Shown here piece after piece: positions 36,819 through 48,285 of a DNA stretch of 64,000 nt. The notes under the pieces were generated by a model that was given only the letters and a program-made list of their open reading frames with translations, was not told the origin of the DNA and did no database searches. Origin of the DNA: Acanthopleura granulata (Eukaryota > Mollusca > Polyplacophora > Chitonida > Chitonidae). Both the position numbers and the translations under genes were made by a program. Every line of letters begins with the position of its first letter. Positions within the stretch are counted from its first letter, which is position 1. The DNA lies in the NCBI GenBank assembly GCA_016165875.1, contig JABBOT010000004.1, positions 17,485,672 through 17,549,671 of the forward strand, written 5' to 3'.

Positions 36819-39800
36819 TCAACTTAACTTCAGGATAGCTTCCCACAACACAATCTCATGTTGTACCCAGGCGCGGTATTGTAGTAACTTTTCGTTCAGT
36901 TTTTGTCCTTTTCTGAACATGCTCTTGTTGCGCTTGGTCTTGTTCATCTTGTCCAGCTGGAGAAATAAAATGTTCCCCACGTAAGAACAAGACCATGTAT
37001 TCACTTTTAGCGTCATGTGCAACAAAGTTTTGTACCGATATTGCAAATTTTAAACTTACCTTTTAAGCTATTTTAGACTATACAGCTATAAAAAAAAATT
37101 ATTGTGTATGTATTTCCTTTGAATATTATTACTTTGGCATAAACGGGTTAGAAATATTTAGTCTGAAGAATTACCCTTCTCTCCACAGTTTGTTCAGGGT
37201 TTCTAATTCGTACTTCAATAACTTCGTCAGTTTCTGTTTCTTGTATAACCCTTGATAATCATTATGGACTCTCAAGCCCGGGGCAGGTCAGCCAGCAACC
37301 TGTGGATGGTCGTGGGTTTCCTTCGAGATCTGCCCGGTTTCCTCCCACCATAGTGTTGGCCGCCGTCGTATAAGTGAAATATTGTTGAGTACGGCGTAAA
37401 ACACTAATCAAATAAATAAATATATAAATCAAGTCCGGGGCAATCCAAATACGTCCGCTATAAAATGGAATTTTTAGTTAATTATTAGATAAAGCCTGCT
37501 GAAAGGTTTAAGTCGTTTGAGTTCCATATTTATTAGAATAAAAAGAGGATCTCAACACACGCAAGCTATATTGTTGCCAGTAATGTAGAACAGCTGTTTG
37601 GAATCAGTTTAAATATTTGCCAAAATCTTAAATGTTTACATTCAAATGACATGAATGAAATCTGACAGATGACATTCATAAAATAGGTGCTTGATTACTA
37701 TGCATATGAAGTTCAACGCAGCTTTCCACAACAAAGCATGCATAAGTTTTAACATTTATCAAAAAGTGAAGCTCACTCTGTAATGGCCTCCCAAGTGTGG
37801 TCATTGCTCATTAATCCAAATGCCCCGTAGTCTGCAAAGATGCATGGATGTCCACGAAACACTCCTAATTGCACTAAATTTGTCTTTTTTTTTAAAAATT
37901 GTATCCAGTTGGCTGAGCGTCGAAAAGGCGATTTCATGGCCTGAAATAAAATGACATCAGACATAGCTATATGGTCATCACACCAGTAGTCCCTACATAT
38001 ATAAACACCTATTGCTTTAATTGGATTTAAAAGAGATAATTAATCAACATGCCACGTACACATGAGAATTACAATATACCAGGCAATAAAACAAACATGT
38101 ACGGCACATGGTACAAGATATTCATGGTATACGTTCAAAACCTATCGCCTTTATTGTATATACATGTAGATGACTCCAGCATAGAGAGTGAAACCACAGC
38201 AAACCAGTGTGATAGTTGGCAAATGGTCACTGGTCACCATCCTTTCTCTTGTCAATTTGCCTTAGTTACGGTTTCATTCTAACTGTTCATGTAAATTCAT
38301 AAAAAGTAGCAACTTATACACCTCGTAATACCATGGCTAAAGCGGAATCAGGCAGGAAAGATTGCAGCGATGTTCAATACAACCTATAGTAGACGTCACT
38401 GGCATACAATTACTCAAAATGATGTCCTGTTACCATGCACATTTATTAAATAGCAACGTGAAATCAATGTAAAAGAATTAGATATACTAGTAGGTATGCT
38501 AAAAGTTCCTGAGGATATACGTGGCTACTTCTGGTTCGCTTGATTTTGGCATCATCTTTGTTTTAGCAAGCACCTGAACAATTAAAGCTGGAAATCTTTG
38601 AATTAATTCTGTGAGAAAATATAGTAGGGAAATCCTAATAGGAAATGTTCCTGTGCGGTATGTGTACTTGAGCGTTTAGTTCTTCGTTGAGACGTTTTGA
38701 GTTTTTTTTTATTTATTTATTTGGTTCTTCTTTTACGCCGTACTCAAGAATGTTTCACTTATACGACGGCGGCCAGTATTATGGTGGGAGGAAACCGGGC
38801 AGAACCCGGGGGAAACCCACGACTATCCCTAAGTTGCTGGCAGACTTTCCCACGTACGGCCGGAGAGGAAGCTTGCATGAGCTGGACTTGAACTCACAGC
38901 GATCGCAGTGGTGGAAGACTTTTGGATCATTGCGCTGCGCAGCCCACTAACCAACCAACCAACCACGGAGGCCCCCTTGAGTTTTTTTAAGAATACACAA
39001 ACAGTTGATACTTCATTTTTTTGTAATTGCAAAGGAGCGCTTATCCCCAAAAGGCTTCTTGTACCTTCATTAAGACATCTGATACAGGTCTGGTGGTACA
39101 GCTTCTTGAAAGAATTCAGTTACGGTACCACAAATTTGTTTATAAGCCACACACGGTCTATGAGAGTAAGCTAAGTTTATAGGCCTAGATCATGCACATA
39201 ACCTACTTCATTTCAGTTTCAGCCCATATAGGTGTTCAGAATTACTATTACTAGAGACAGCACCATATGGATACCTCCTAATGTATATATTCACAGATAA
39301 CTATAGAGAGTTCACATACATCTTGAACTGAGCATGCTCTTTGTACCTAGGTCATTCATATGTATAACTGTATCTATCGGTACGCCCCTTTATAGATTAC
39401 AGCCAGGCCATGTGGGTACTATGACAGATATTTAATTATACTCACCAGTCTATTCAAACTAAGTGGATCACCTGATAAATGATAAAATTACAGGTTATTA
39501 TCTATTAGCGACCACAGTACCTGTCTGAGGTAAGGTATTTGCTTTGTTTTACAGTTTACGATATTCTTTTTATGTTGTGTGGGTAGAGCTATGCAACTGT
39601 CAGCAAAAATATCCTTACTCTTACTGATTCACTCCAGTAGTGACACAGTGGTAACACCCGGAGATGTTCTAGACCAAGAAATCCCGCAAGAAGTACTAAT
39701 TTGTTTCCAAGGTCATGCATTAAGGATTTGCAAATACGTTTGATCATTGATTGTTGCCACATACCTCCTGAGGCACAGAACAATATGATCTCCCTTCTTT

Positions 39801-40497
39801 ATACACTGACAAGCAAAGAAATGAAGATGCGGTAAGATTTAGTGTGTACATCCCCACGGTCATACAACAGTCAACTTCTCCTTACGAACAACTGTTAAAG
39901 GAAGAGGCAGCAAATAATGAACATTACTGTTACAAGTCGTGTAAGCTGCTCCATTTTCGTTATCCAACGGCAAGAGTTTCACATGGTTGTTGTCTTGTGG
40001 GGAACATTAAGTGCGTCTATGTAGTTCTGCTAAAGCAGACATATTCAGGGCTATGGTCAATGAATATGACGTACGCAGAGAACCTCTACTCTCTTCAAAC
40101 TCCCAACAGCGCTATTTTGCGAAAATGCCTTAGATATATTACCAAAAACCAAAGACAAGAAAACAAACAAACAAACAAACAAAAAAAAAAAAAAAACCAA
40201 CGGACACGCCGACCGTTTTTCTTGCATATATCTATGTCATTTTCGCAAAAATATCAAGTTATTCCCGTAAAACACTTCAGAATGTTAGGGGAAAACGTTA
40301 ATATATAGATATTTTCACCAGTTTTGTTTGTAAAATAATGGAGCTATAACCCCCTTGATTTGTTATGTTGGACCAGTTCAGTGTTTTCCTTATGTAAATT
40401 GTAAGAACAAGGGCCACAGCTAGGCGACCACATTTTGTCAAGTCATACCTGAATGCATGAAACTTACCTTTTTTATCTCAACCTCGCACTCTGGATA
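36819..40497 (-). CDS. Possible unrecognised minus-strand gene: exon-like open stretches
   Basis: Not recognised, and the model is weak. Four minus-strand stretches look like exons. One (about 40457-40497) encodes IFRDLYPECEVEIKK and ends at a perfect GTAAGT donor. A second (37787-37942, acceptor ATTTCAG) encodes AMKSPFRRSANWIQF through NDHTWEAIT and ends at GA|GTGAGC. A third (about 37180-37275) encodes HNDYQGLYKKQKLTKLLKYE through NKLWREG. A fourth (36819 to about 36962) encodes a Lys-rich stretch ending EIVLWEAILKLS and a stop. Phases fit between the first three. The third-to-fourth join does not fit the obvious CTCCAG acceptor and needs an internal one. A SINE abuts the third stretch. It could be a lineage-specific gene, a decayed gene or chance. 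Confidence 0.3.
37272..37442 (+). mobile_element. SINE copy flanked by 14-bp target-site duplication
   Basis: A 5'-truncated SINE (37286-37428) has ccagcaacctgtggatggtc, ctgcccggtttcctcccacc, 'gccgtcgtataagtgaaata' and an (aaata)n tail. The direct repeats TCAAGCCCGGGGCA (37272-37285) and TCAAGTCCGGGGCA (37429-37442) flank it with one mismatch. The tail contacts the 3' repeat directly. Confidence 0.92.
38698..38988 (-). mobile_element. Full-length SINE copy with target-site duplication
   Basis: The best-preserved copy in the window. In reverse orientation it has the (attt)n tail, ttttacgccgtactcaagaa, atacgacggcggccagtatt, ggtgggaggaaaccgggcag, 'gtacggccggagaggaagc' and the B box (as ggacttgaactcaca). 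It ends with an A-box region (cattgcgctgcgcagccc) and cacggaggccc. TTGAGTTTTTTT occurs at both ends (38698 and 38978), consistent with a target-site duplication. Confidence 0.92.
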
Positions 40498-41229
40498 GAG
40501 GTCACGAAATATTGTTTTTTTTTTCTTTTTTTGCGTGTGTGAACTTTGGCAATAAACTTGATATGTTGTGTTTTTAATTTGATAGAGACACAGAATATAT
40601 TTGATAACTACCTGCTCAACCTTTATTTGGGCGAGTCTAAGTGTCACATGCAACGTTGTCGTTTATCGCCTGCAAGAGAAACTTGCATGTTTCGTTCGTT
40701 TTGGGCTAGACGCTGTTCTATGCTTCCTGGTTAAGCATTTTACTGATGTGATAGAATGTTATTTTAAAGACAGACAGAAAGGTAAAAACTTGAAAATTTA
40801 CTATCAGTCAAATGAAATAAGTTTCATGTCAAACGTTACTCCTGAATATTGATTTGTGTGCCTGTCATTAGTTAGAAAAAACTGAAAATCCGATGTGGTA
40901 TTAACATTTGTTCCGTTCGAGAGAAAAGGCTAAGGTGCATCCTATACGCTTATGATGGCACGGTCTCAAATAACTGCTGCGTCGAAACGGAAGGCCTGTT
41001 TTCTGTATAACGCATAAGTTTAAGCGTGTTTTTCTAGCAACAAACATGACAGAAAAAATTGAACTCTATATCATTAATAAGCAAAGGTCTTGGGTTTTCT
41101 TTTAATACCGCGTATTATCGATTTGCTGCCTTTCCTTTAAGTTGCACAACGTGAAATTCGTGGACGTGAAAGAGTCCAGACACCGATATGTTGTCCTCAT
41201 TGCTTTCATTGTACATGTAATAGTAAAAT

Positions 41230-41410
41230 GCAGCTTTGGCTATACGCCAGGAAGTCTGCCAGTCAACAGGCGATGGACAGTGGTTGATTCAGAGCACTGT
41301 GCATGGTTTTCTTTATACATGTCCTCATGCAGAAACCTATTCATCCGCACCGTCATATAAAAAACTCTTGAGTAAGACGTTAAAGAGGTCCATCTATATA
41401 ATACAAAATA
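41230..41410 (+). mobile_element. Degraded SINE copy upstream of the NAGA-like gene
   Basis: Recognisable blocks are 'caggaagtctgccagtcaac', 'gcatggttttctttatacat', ccgcaccgtcatataa and actcttgagtaagacgtt. They follow the SINE order but have drifted. The element ends about 120 bases before the start codon, so it may sit in the promoter or 5' UTR. Confidence 0.55.
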
Positions 41411-41528
41411 AATCAATTTAATGCATGGTGTAAAAATGAGTAACATCAAATGGTTCCTTTACACATGTATCTGTATATTAGCCCTGTGTTAAGGTTTACC
41501 TCGGTCTGTTCACAAATATAGGCGAACT

Positions 41529-44500
41529 ATGCGTGTCGTCGTCTGTAGCATCCTGCTTGGAGCTCTCGTCCCAGCATTAGACGGATTGGATAATGGGCTG
41601 GCACTGACGCCTCCAATGGGATGGCTTGCTTGGGAAAGATTCCGTTGTGACATAGACTGTGCCGATGACCCTAAAAACTGCATTGGGTACAGTATGCAAT
41701 TAATGATCAATTTAAAATATTACAGACATTATAAGACAAGGATTTATTTTAATATCAAATAGTCGCCGTGCACACGGCAATGCTGCGTTAGTTTTCATGT
41801 GAACAAAAATATTTAAATATCATAGAATGGCCTTGCTTACTGCCATCTGGTCGTACAGAGGTATCTATGGCGGTTATGTATACTATTTTGTTTTCACACG
41901 AACAGAAACTTATGGCGCCTTCAAAGTGACTTTTTACCCTGTGACAGAGTTTTTATGTTATATAAAGGGATGGAGTGTGCTTCTCGCGATATATATTTTG
42001 GCCATTACACGTACTTGACAGAGTAGTCCATTGGAATATGCTGTCGACTTTATTGCAACATATCGATCATTGATGCAGCGTGTCAAGCCAAAACACCAAA
42101 ACCAGTTATTGGCCCGTCACGAAAATGGAGGAATGCCAACAACATTTCAAGACTTGTTTGACCAGCCGAAGTTGGGATTTGAACCTCAGGCATCCCGCAT
42201 GATACATACGATCAGAAAAGGGGCAAGTGTACAAAGCCATGTTAAGCATGGGTATTGACATATACATGCTTTTCACGTTCCACACGATCATCAACTTTCA
42301 TGTGTGCGTTCTCTTTGAGCAAAACAGTTTGTGGTACTGTATTTTAGCAGATGGTGCACACACTAGGTGATGGTGCGCATTCATTTTGTGTATTCCAGTC
42401 CACTTGTCATCTGTAATTTATTTTTGTGAGTTGTACACTCGATAAGGAGGTTACTAGCAAATAAAACAACTATAAATGTATAGGCAAACGTATGTGTCAA
42501 AATATGGACAATATTGCATACACATAAACCAGGAATGGCCGAAGACGTCATTTTGTCTTTTGTTCTTCTGTTTTGACGCATTCAATCATACAGCTTCCAC
42601 AATACATGTTAATTCTAGTCATTAAATCTGACACGCGCTGTGGTTACATACTGTCATTTGTTGAACCACAAGAATTCTGTCCAACGAAAGGTCATTAATT
42701 TTATTGACGGCTTGCCAGTGGTTGTTACTGCGTGTATGTTGTACACCACTTCAGGTTGTAACTGCTTCCTTTTCTGCAGGCAAACTCTGTTCATGGAAAT
42801 GGCGGACAGAATGGCCGCCGATGGGTACCGCGACGCAGGTTATACGTATGTAAACATAGACGACTGCTGGGCGTCAAAGCAGAGAGACGCGAACTTCCGG
42901 CTACAGGCAGACCCAAAGCGTTTTCCAGACGGCATAAAAAATCTCGCGAAATATGTAAGAATTTTCAGCTGAAAGGTACATGGTCGCCCAAAATTTGGAT
43001 TTTTAAATAAACTCTGATTGCGACGTTTTGAAGTTCGTTCATAAACTAAATTAGTCACGTTGAAATGAAAAATATACATTGAATATGTAGCTTGTGCGAG
43101 CCCGGAGAAGTCCTGTCGTTCAACATAAAGAAGGGGAGGGGGGTGGGGAATTGTACATCCTTAATATTCAACAGAATGGGCTTCTGCAGGCGTTCGGGAT
43201 AAGTTCGAATTTTGATACACATAGATACATGCACAGTATAGCAGCTTAAAAACCAATGAGAAAAGGGTACCAATGATCTTCTCATTAAACTAGGAGTCAG
43301 AAACGTGATTCTGTTCGACATCGCCACAACAATAGGCTTGGTATTGCGCTGTATGGAAACATTTCCAATAATGACAGTAGAAATCTCGACGAGGAAACCA
43401 AAATGGCACCAACAGTGTGAATAAAGTATGTACTAAAAATGTATCCCGTTTGTTTGGCTCTAAATCTGAATCGTGTGGTATTGGCCTGCCCACAACTTCA
43501 CTAGATTTTTCTCATGCTTGCTTCCGTGGCGTTAATGGACAGTGCGAAATATCAGAATCGTGCCGTACAAGGGCTACCATAACAACAACGACATTTGTAC
43601 CAACCTATCAAGCAGTAGTTTTTGCGACTACTGGCCAGTAAATACAACTTTAAGCTTGCTTGTCAACCTGCTGAGATCACTTTTACGCCTGTTTTTGGCC
43701 GAAGCTGTTACGGGAAAACCGTAGGTCCTTCTTTTACACGTCATCGGCCACGTTTGTTTACATATGAAGTTTACCGATCGCAAGCTCCAATTCCACTAAA
43801 TTGTCAGTCCCTCATTTAAATGTTCTGACAGACTTTTGAAGTTTTTTTTTTGGGGGGGGGGTTTAAACATTCACTTCACGTACACTGCTGATGGTGGGAT
43901 TAACGAAAAGCTTGTAACTTTTACAAAATACTTAATACTCATGTCATTCAGTTATAACGCAAATATACCTACTGTTTGGGCGACCATGTCCCTTTAATGC
44001 TTTTTACTTCATTTTACAGTTTTCCACTGCAGTCAAGAAAGTTATCATCTTATAGCTCTATTCTACATTTTTGGTTTAAATTACAACAGTTACTTCCCAT
44101 CCTGCTAACGCCATACTCAAGAATATTTCAACAGGATTGAAATCACTTTTACTGAGAATGAAATCGAAATGCTTGGAACAAGTCACCCAACTTTGACAAT
44201 GAACTTTTCCAGTTATGACGTACATGTACAGATATGCGCGCACAAAATATCAGAACCACGACATAAAGGGCCATACCAGCGCTTGCTTACAGCTTATTGA
44301 CGCCAATGTTGTACGAACAATGAGAGCAGGGGAATTTACAAAATTCCTGATGAAGGTCGGAGTTGAACCAGCTCCTCGTCTTAGAGATTGAACATTTTAA
44401 GATACCACGTAAACTGATTAACCACCATTGCAGGTTCACTCTAAGGGCCTCAAACTGGGCATATATGGTGATTTCGGTATCTTGACGTGCGGGGGATATC

Positions 44501-47414
44501 CGGGAAGCAAATTCTTTCTGCAAACCGACGCTGAAACGTTTGCAGATTGGGGAGTAGATATGCTAAAACTGGACGGATGTTATTCAGATCTTGCCGACAT
44601 GGATGTAGGTATGCTTATTGCTTAACTTTTAGGTCGTGATTGTCTCTGGTTTTCTGATCGATTATTTCGTAATCCATGGTTGATTATTTGATTGATTATA
44701 AATAATTGTTTTTAGAAACAAAATGAATGCGTTATTACCTTCCTTCGGACGTTCAAGGTCTAGCATGGATTTTGAAATTTACATGATAATTTGTGTTTAA
44801 AGGTTATCCCTTGATGTCAGAGTTTCTCAACAAAACTGGTCGCCCAATCCTCTATTCCTGCAGCTGGCCAGCTTATATCGTCGGAAGTGGAATTGCAAGT
44901 ATATTTACTACCATAAAAAATTACATGGTGTCCTCACCACGCAGTCCAGCCATAAATGGCTGTTCACGTGACCCCGACAGAGATTGAAAATGGGTTATAG
45001 TGTATTGGAATTTAAAGTTGGCTGGGATCGATGCAGTATTTTGAGACTGGTTTGGTCAGTTTCATCATTCATATAAACCAAAAGTGAACACATGTCATTG
45101 TTCATGTTCGAATTTGTACACTGTCTTTTTTAAAGAATATAGGCCTACTAATATTAAAAACCAATGATGGGATGTATTTGTTCTCATATATATGCTTTTT
45201 GAACTAAAATTCCCTACATCTTACAAATTTATCGTTTAGTCATATTTCAGGATTTGCTGATTTCCACGTTGGTAATGCAACGTGTATATTTTGAGTTTCA
45301 CCTTTCAGCCAAACTATCCTAAAATTGCCAAATATTGTAACATCTGGAGAAATTATGACGACGTCCAGGACGCCTGGGACTCGGTCATAAACATCATCGA
45401 GTATTATGGCAATGACACAGGTAACTTTTCAGCAGTAGCTGGACCAGGACATTTTAACGATCCTGATATGGTAAGTACTTCAATTAAGAAATAATGATTT
45501 GTTTTCATGTCTTTGGTGATCATATCGGTGCAGTAAGAGCGGAAAATTTGGAAATTTAAAATCGCCTCGTTCTAAAATTTAAACTGCAGATGCGACTTCC
45601 GATATCCATTGTCATTTTCTGCTTAGCTAAAATTGATTATGTACAGTAACCCATAACATTGTATATTTAAAGAATGCAATGTCCAAATGCCTACTTCAAT
45701 ACTTCCAGCTATAAAGTAAGTTAAATATTAGAGCAAATTTAAAGCCAACCCATGCAAAACAGTTTAATAAATTTTCCAAGAAAGTGGACCTCAAAATTTC
45801 ATAAACTGTAAAACGTTTCAAAATCCTAAACTGAGAATACTATTGAAAATTAATAAGAACTTCCTAACAATTAGTCCTGACGTTTTGAAGCTATTACCCT
45901 ACTGCCTTATAATCCACTAATATATACAGTCTATTCTGTAAAGGCGTTGGATTAAATCTTGATGAAGTGTAACTTGTAGAGTGTGAAAAAATATCCATGC
46001 TGATGCGTGCGTGGTTTGGGCGTACCTGCACGCAGTGTATCAGTAAATTTAACTGTCCTTATTATATCTGTGGACACAATATAAATGACCAATGTTTCTG
46101 AACTGACAAAATGCTTTGGCTTCCAGTGAACAATTTGTGTGGTGCTTGCATAGGAAGTTGTGGTGAAGTCTTCAGTCGTCTGTATAAATATGACTTTATA
46201 TGGTAATTTGTGCCTTCCAGTTGTTTGCAGATCTCCATGATCGTGGTTCGTATAGGGAAAACTTTATCAACTAGCTGCACACACTTGTTGTTTTGGTCAC
46301 TTCTTTCACTGTCATGTTCACAGTTGTCTCTACTCTTATATATTGCGTTGCTGCTTAAAATAACCTCTTGATCTGTCGCGCTGACTTCAGCTTATCCTCG
46401 GAGACTTTGGTTTGAGCTACCAGCAGCAGAGAGTTCAGATGGCGTTGTGGGCAATCATGGCATCTCCTTTGTTCATGTCGACTGACTTACGTAACATTGA
46501 CCCCCAGTCCAAGGATCTGTTGCTAAACACCAACGTTATAGCCATCAACCAAGACTCTTTGGGGATCCAGGGCAAGCGAATTATGACGGTAAGCATAAGA
46601 ACTTTAGGGTCATACTTATATAGTTCAGCCTTTTTTTAGTTGATTGGTATTTTACACCGTAATCAAGAACATTTCATTAAAAAGCATTATGGTGGGAGGA
46701 AACCGGGCAGAACCCGGTTGAAACCAAACGCGGGTTGCTGGTGTATCTACAACCGGAGAGGAAGCCAGCATGAGATGGGCTTGAAATCACAGTTACCACG
46801 TTGTTGAGAGGCCCCTGGGTCATTGCGCAGTCCAATTCGGCCACGATTTAATAATAAGGTGTTTTCAAGTTGTACATGTATAACCGTTCAAACACACAAA
46901 GACCTTTGTGTTCGAAGAAACGCAAAAAGTTTTATGCCAGTTTATAATAGAAGTCAAGAGTGGACCAGTGTTTATTTATTGGTAGTTTTACTCCGACCTT
47001 TAGAATATTTCATGTGCATGACGGCGGCCAGTATTATGGTGGGAGGAAACCGGACAGATCCCAGGGAAAACACACACCGCACAGCAGTAGAGCAAAGGTA
47101 TAGTTCAGCATCTTCTAGGAGCATAAAAATATTCTGACTGGATTTTGTTGTAGGAGGGCGCCATAGAGATCTGGGCAAGGCCTATTCTTCCTAACGGGTC
47201 TGTGGCATTTGCTGTCCTTAGCAAAAGCACAGGAGGGACACCAACGAGAGTATTCTTGATGCTCATGTCATTGGGACTGTCAGATGGCAAAGGCTACAAT
47301 GTCACGGAAGCATTCGATGGGGTGGCGGTCGGAACGTTCAGGCCAAAGGACACTATTACAATACAAGTCGACCCCACAGGGGTGTTTTTAGCTGTGGCGA
47401 AACCTCTTCATTGA
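41529..47414 (+). CDS. NAGA: Alpha-N-acetylgalactosaminidase/alpha-galactosidase (GH27), complete, 7 exons
   Basis: Lysosomal retaining exoglycosidase that removes terminal alpha-GalNAc or alpha-Gal. Exons: 41529-41686, 42780-42954, 44434-44608, 44803-44894, 45309-45470, 46391-46588, 47154-47414. They sum to 1221 nt, giving 406 residues, close to the human enzymes. An N-terminal signal peptide (about 1-19) precedes [19 protein letters not shown]. The nucleophile is Asp158 in DMLKLDGCY and the acid/base is Asp218 in WRNYDD. The recognition loop reads CSWPAY (Ser190, Ala193), as in NAGA; GLA has CEWPLY. The family Cys pattern and several N-glycosylation sequons (NKT, NDT, NGS, NVT) are present. 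Intron 4 appears to use a GC donor. NAGA and GLA share an ancestor, so activity is inferred from residues, not orthology. Confidence 0.94.
44895..45308 (+). other. Probable GC-AG intron in the NAGA-like gene
   Basis: The conserved sequence runs [12 protein letters not shown] and resumes at [10 protein letters not shown]. The only join that keeps phase 0 and fits the family spacing uses donor GCAAGT (44895) with acceptor CTTTCAG. A GT four bases downstream (AA|GTATAT) would shift the frame. GCAAGT is the usual form of GC donors. Confidence 0.75.
46639..46850 (-). mobile_element. SINE copy, reverse orientation, in the last intron of the NAGA-like gene
   Basis: Blocks: gattggtattttacaccgta, attatggtgggaggaaaccg, gcagaacccggttgaaacc, 'ccggagaggaagccagcatg', 'tgggcttgaaatcacag' and ggcccctgggtcattgcgcag. 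Part of the tail-proximal region (the ttatacgacggcg block) is deleted. Confidence 0.85.
46974..47095 (-). mobile_element. Truncated SINE copy, reverse orientation
   Basis: It starts 'tttatttattggtagtttta', then gaatatttcatgtgcatgac, 'ggcggccagtattatggtgg' and 'aaaccggacagatcccaggg', and stops. It ends about 60 bases before the acceptor of the last NAGA-like exon. Confidence 0.82.
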
Positions 47415-47739
47415 TAAGGGGTTACCCTCAAATGAACCCTCACCTCTAGCTACATGTATTATCAAATATCTTATATCCGTGTTTCTGTTCTATTTTTTCT
47501 TGGAGCTCCCATTCAACTTTGCGCCTTTATGTATTAACAAATATACCCGCTTGAGTAGAGTAAAAGTTTAATACTCAAAAATGTTTTAATTTCAAAAACA
47601 AGAAGACAAAATGAAAAGAAAACAAATTAATTAATTAATTAATTTACATAATACGTGTTCTTAAGCGGATCTTCACTAATTGTTATAGCTGAGATAAGTT
47701 AATTCAAGGTGAATGAATTGACAGAACAGCGTTTAGCAC

Positions 47740-48285
47740 ATATATGTATGACCACCAATACACACTAAGGCATGTGATCTGCGGTTGGAACACAGTACCT
47801 TTTCTGGAGGAAGGACAAGTCTCAATGGCTGATAAAACTGACAAGAGTGAAGTGCTACCCGGAGTGTAGTATAAATAATAAAGTAATAATAATATGAGGG
47901 ATCGTGGTGCCCTGTGAAACACAACATTACTACAGGTATAGGAGAGTGTCCTGTGGCTGGAACATCCGTCCTTCTACGGAGGAACGACAAACAGAAACCA
48001 GTCATCACATTGATAGCTTCATTCCGATCTGATGGATCAGTGTGCTGTACTGAGCACGATATAAATATATGCGGGTGTTCAGTGATTGGAACGTCGATTC
48101 CTTTGCGGAGGAACGACAAACATAAACCAGTCAACACATTGATAGTTGTATATGGATGGATCATTGAGCTGTGCTGAGCACAAAATATGCGGGTGTTCTA
48201 TGGTTGGAAAACCAGTCATCATGTTGATAAATGCATTATGACCTGATGGATATTGCGCTCTGGGGAACACGACATTATAATGAAA
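47740..48285. repeat. Degenerate tandem array, unit about 129 bp
   Basis: Units begin near 47773, 47946, 48074 and 48192. The shared core is 'ggttggaac...ctacggaggaacgacaaaca', then aaaccagtca and acattgatag, followed by ctgatggatc. The clearest unit step is 128-129 bases. The first unit is longer because of an AT-rich insertion and the last is shortened by a deletion. One minus-strand frame stays open for 143 codons across two units. It begins about 330 bases after the NAGA-like stop codon. Confidence 0.8.

Noticed and set aside
38500..38690. Minus-strand stop-to-stop frame of about 58 codons (ending LAKTKMMPKSS...)
   Set aside because: An acceptor-like CAG precedes part of it, but there is no start codon and no link in phase to neighbouring candidate exons.
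39844..40308. 154-codon plus-strand frame
   Set aside because: It contains an (AAAC)n/poly-A run translated as Lys/Asn/Gln and shows no domain or splice context; most likely chance.
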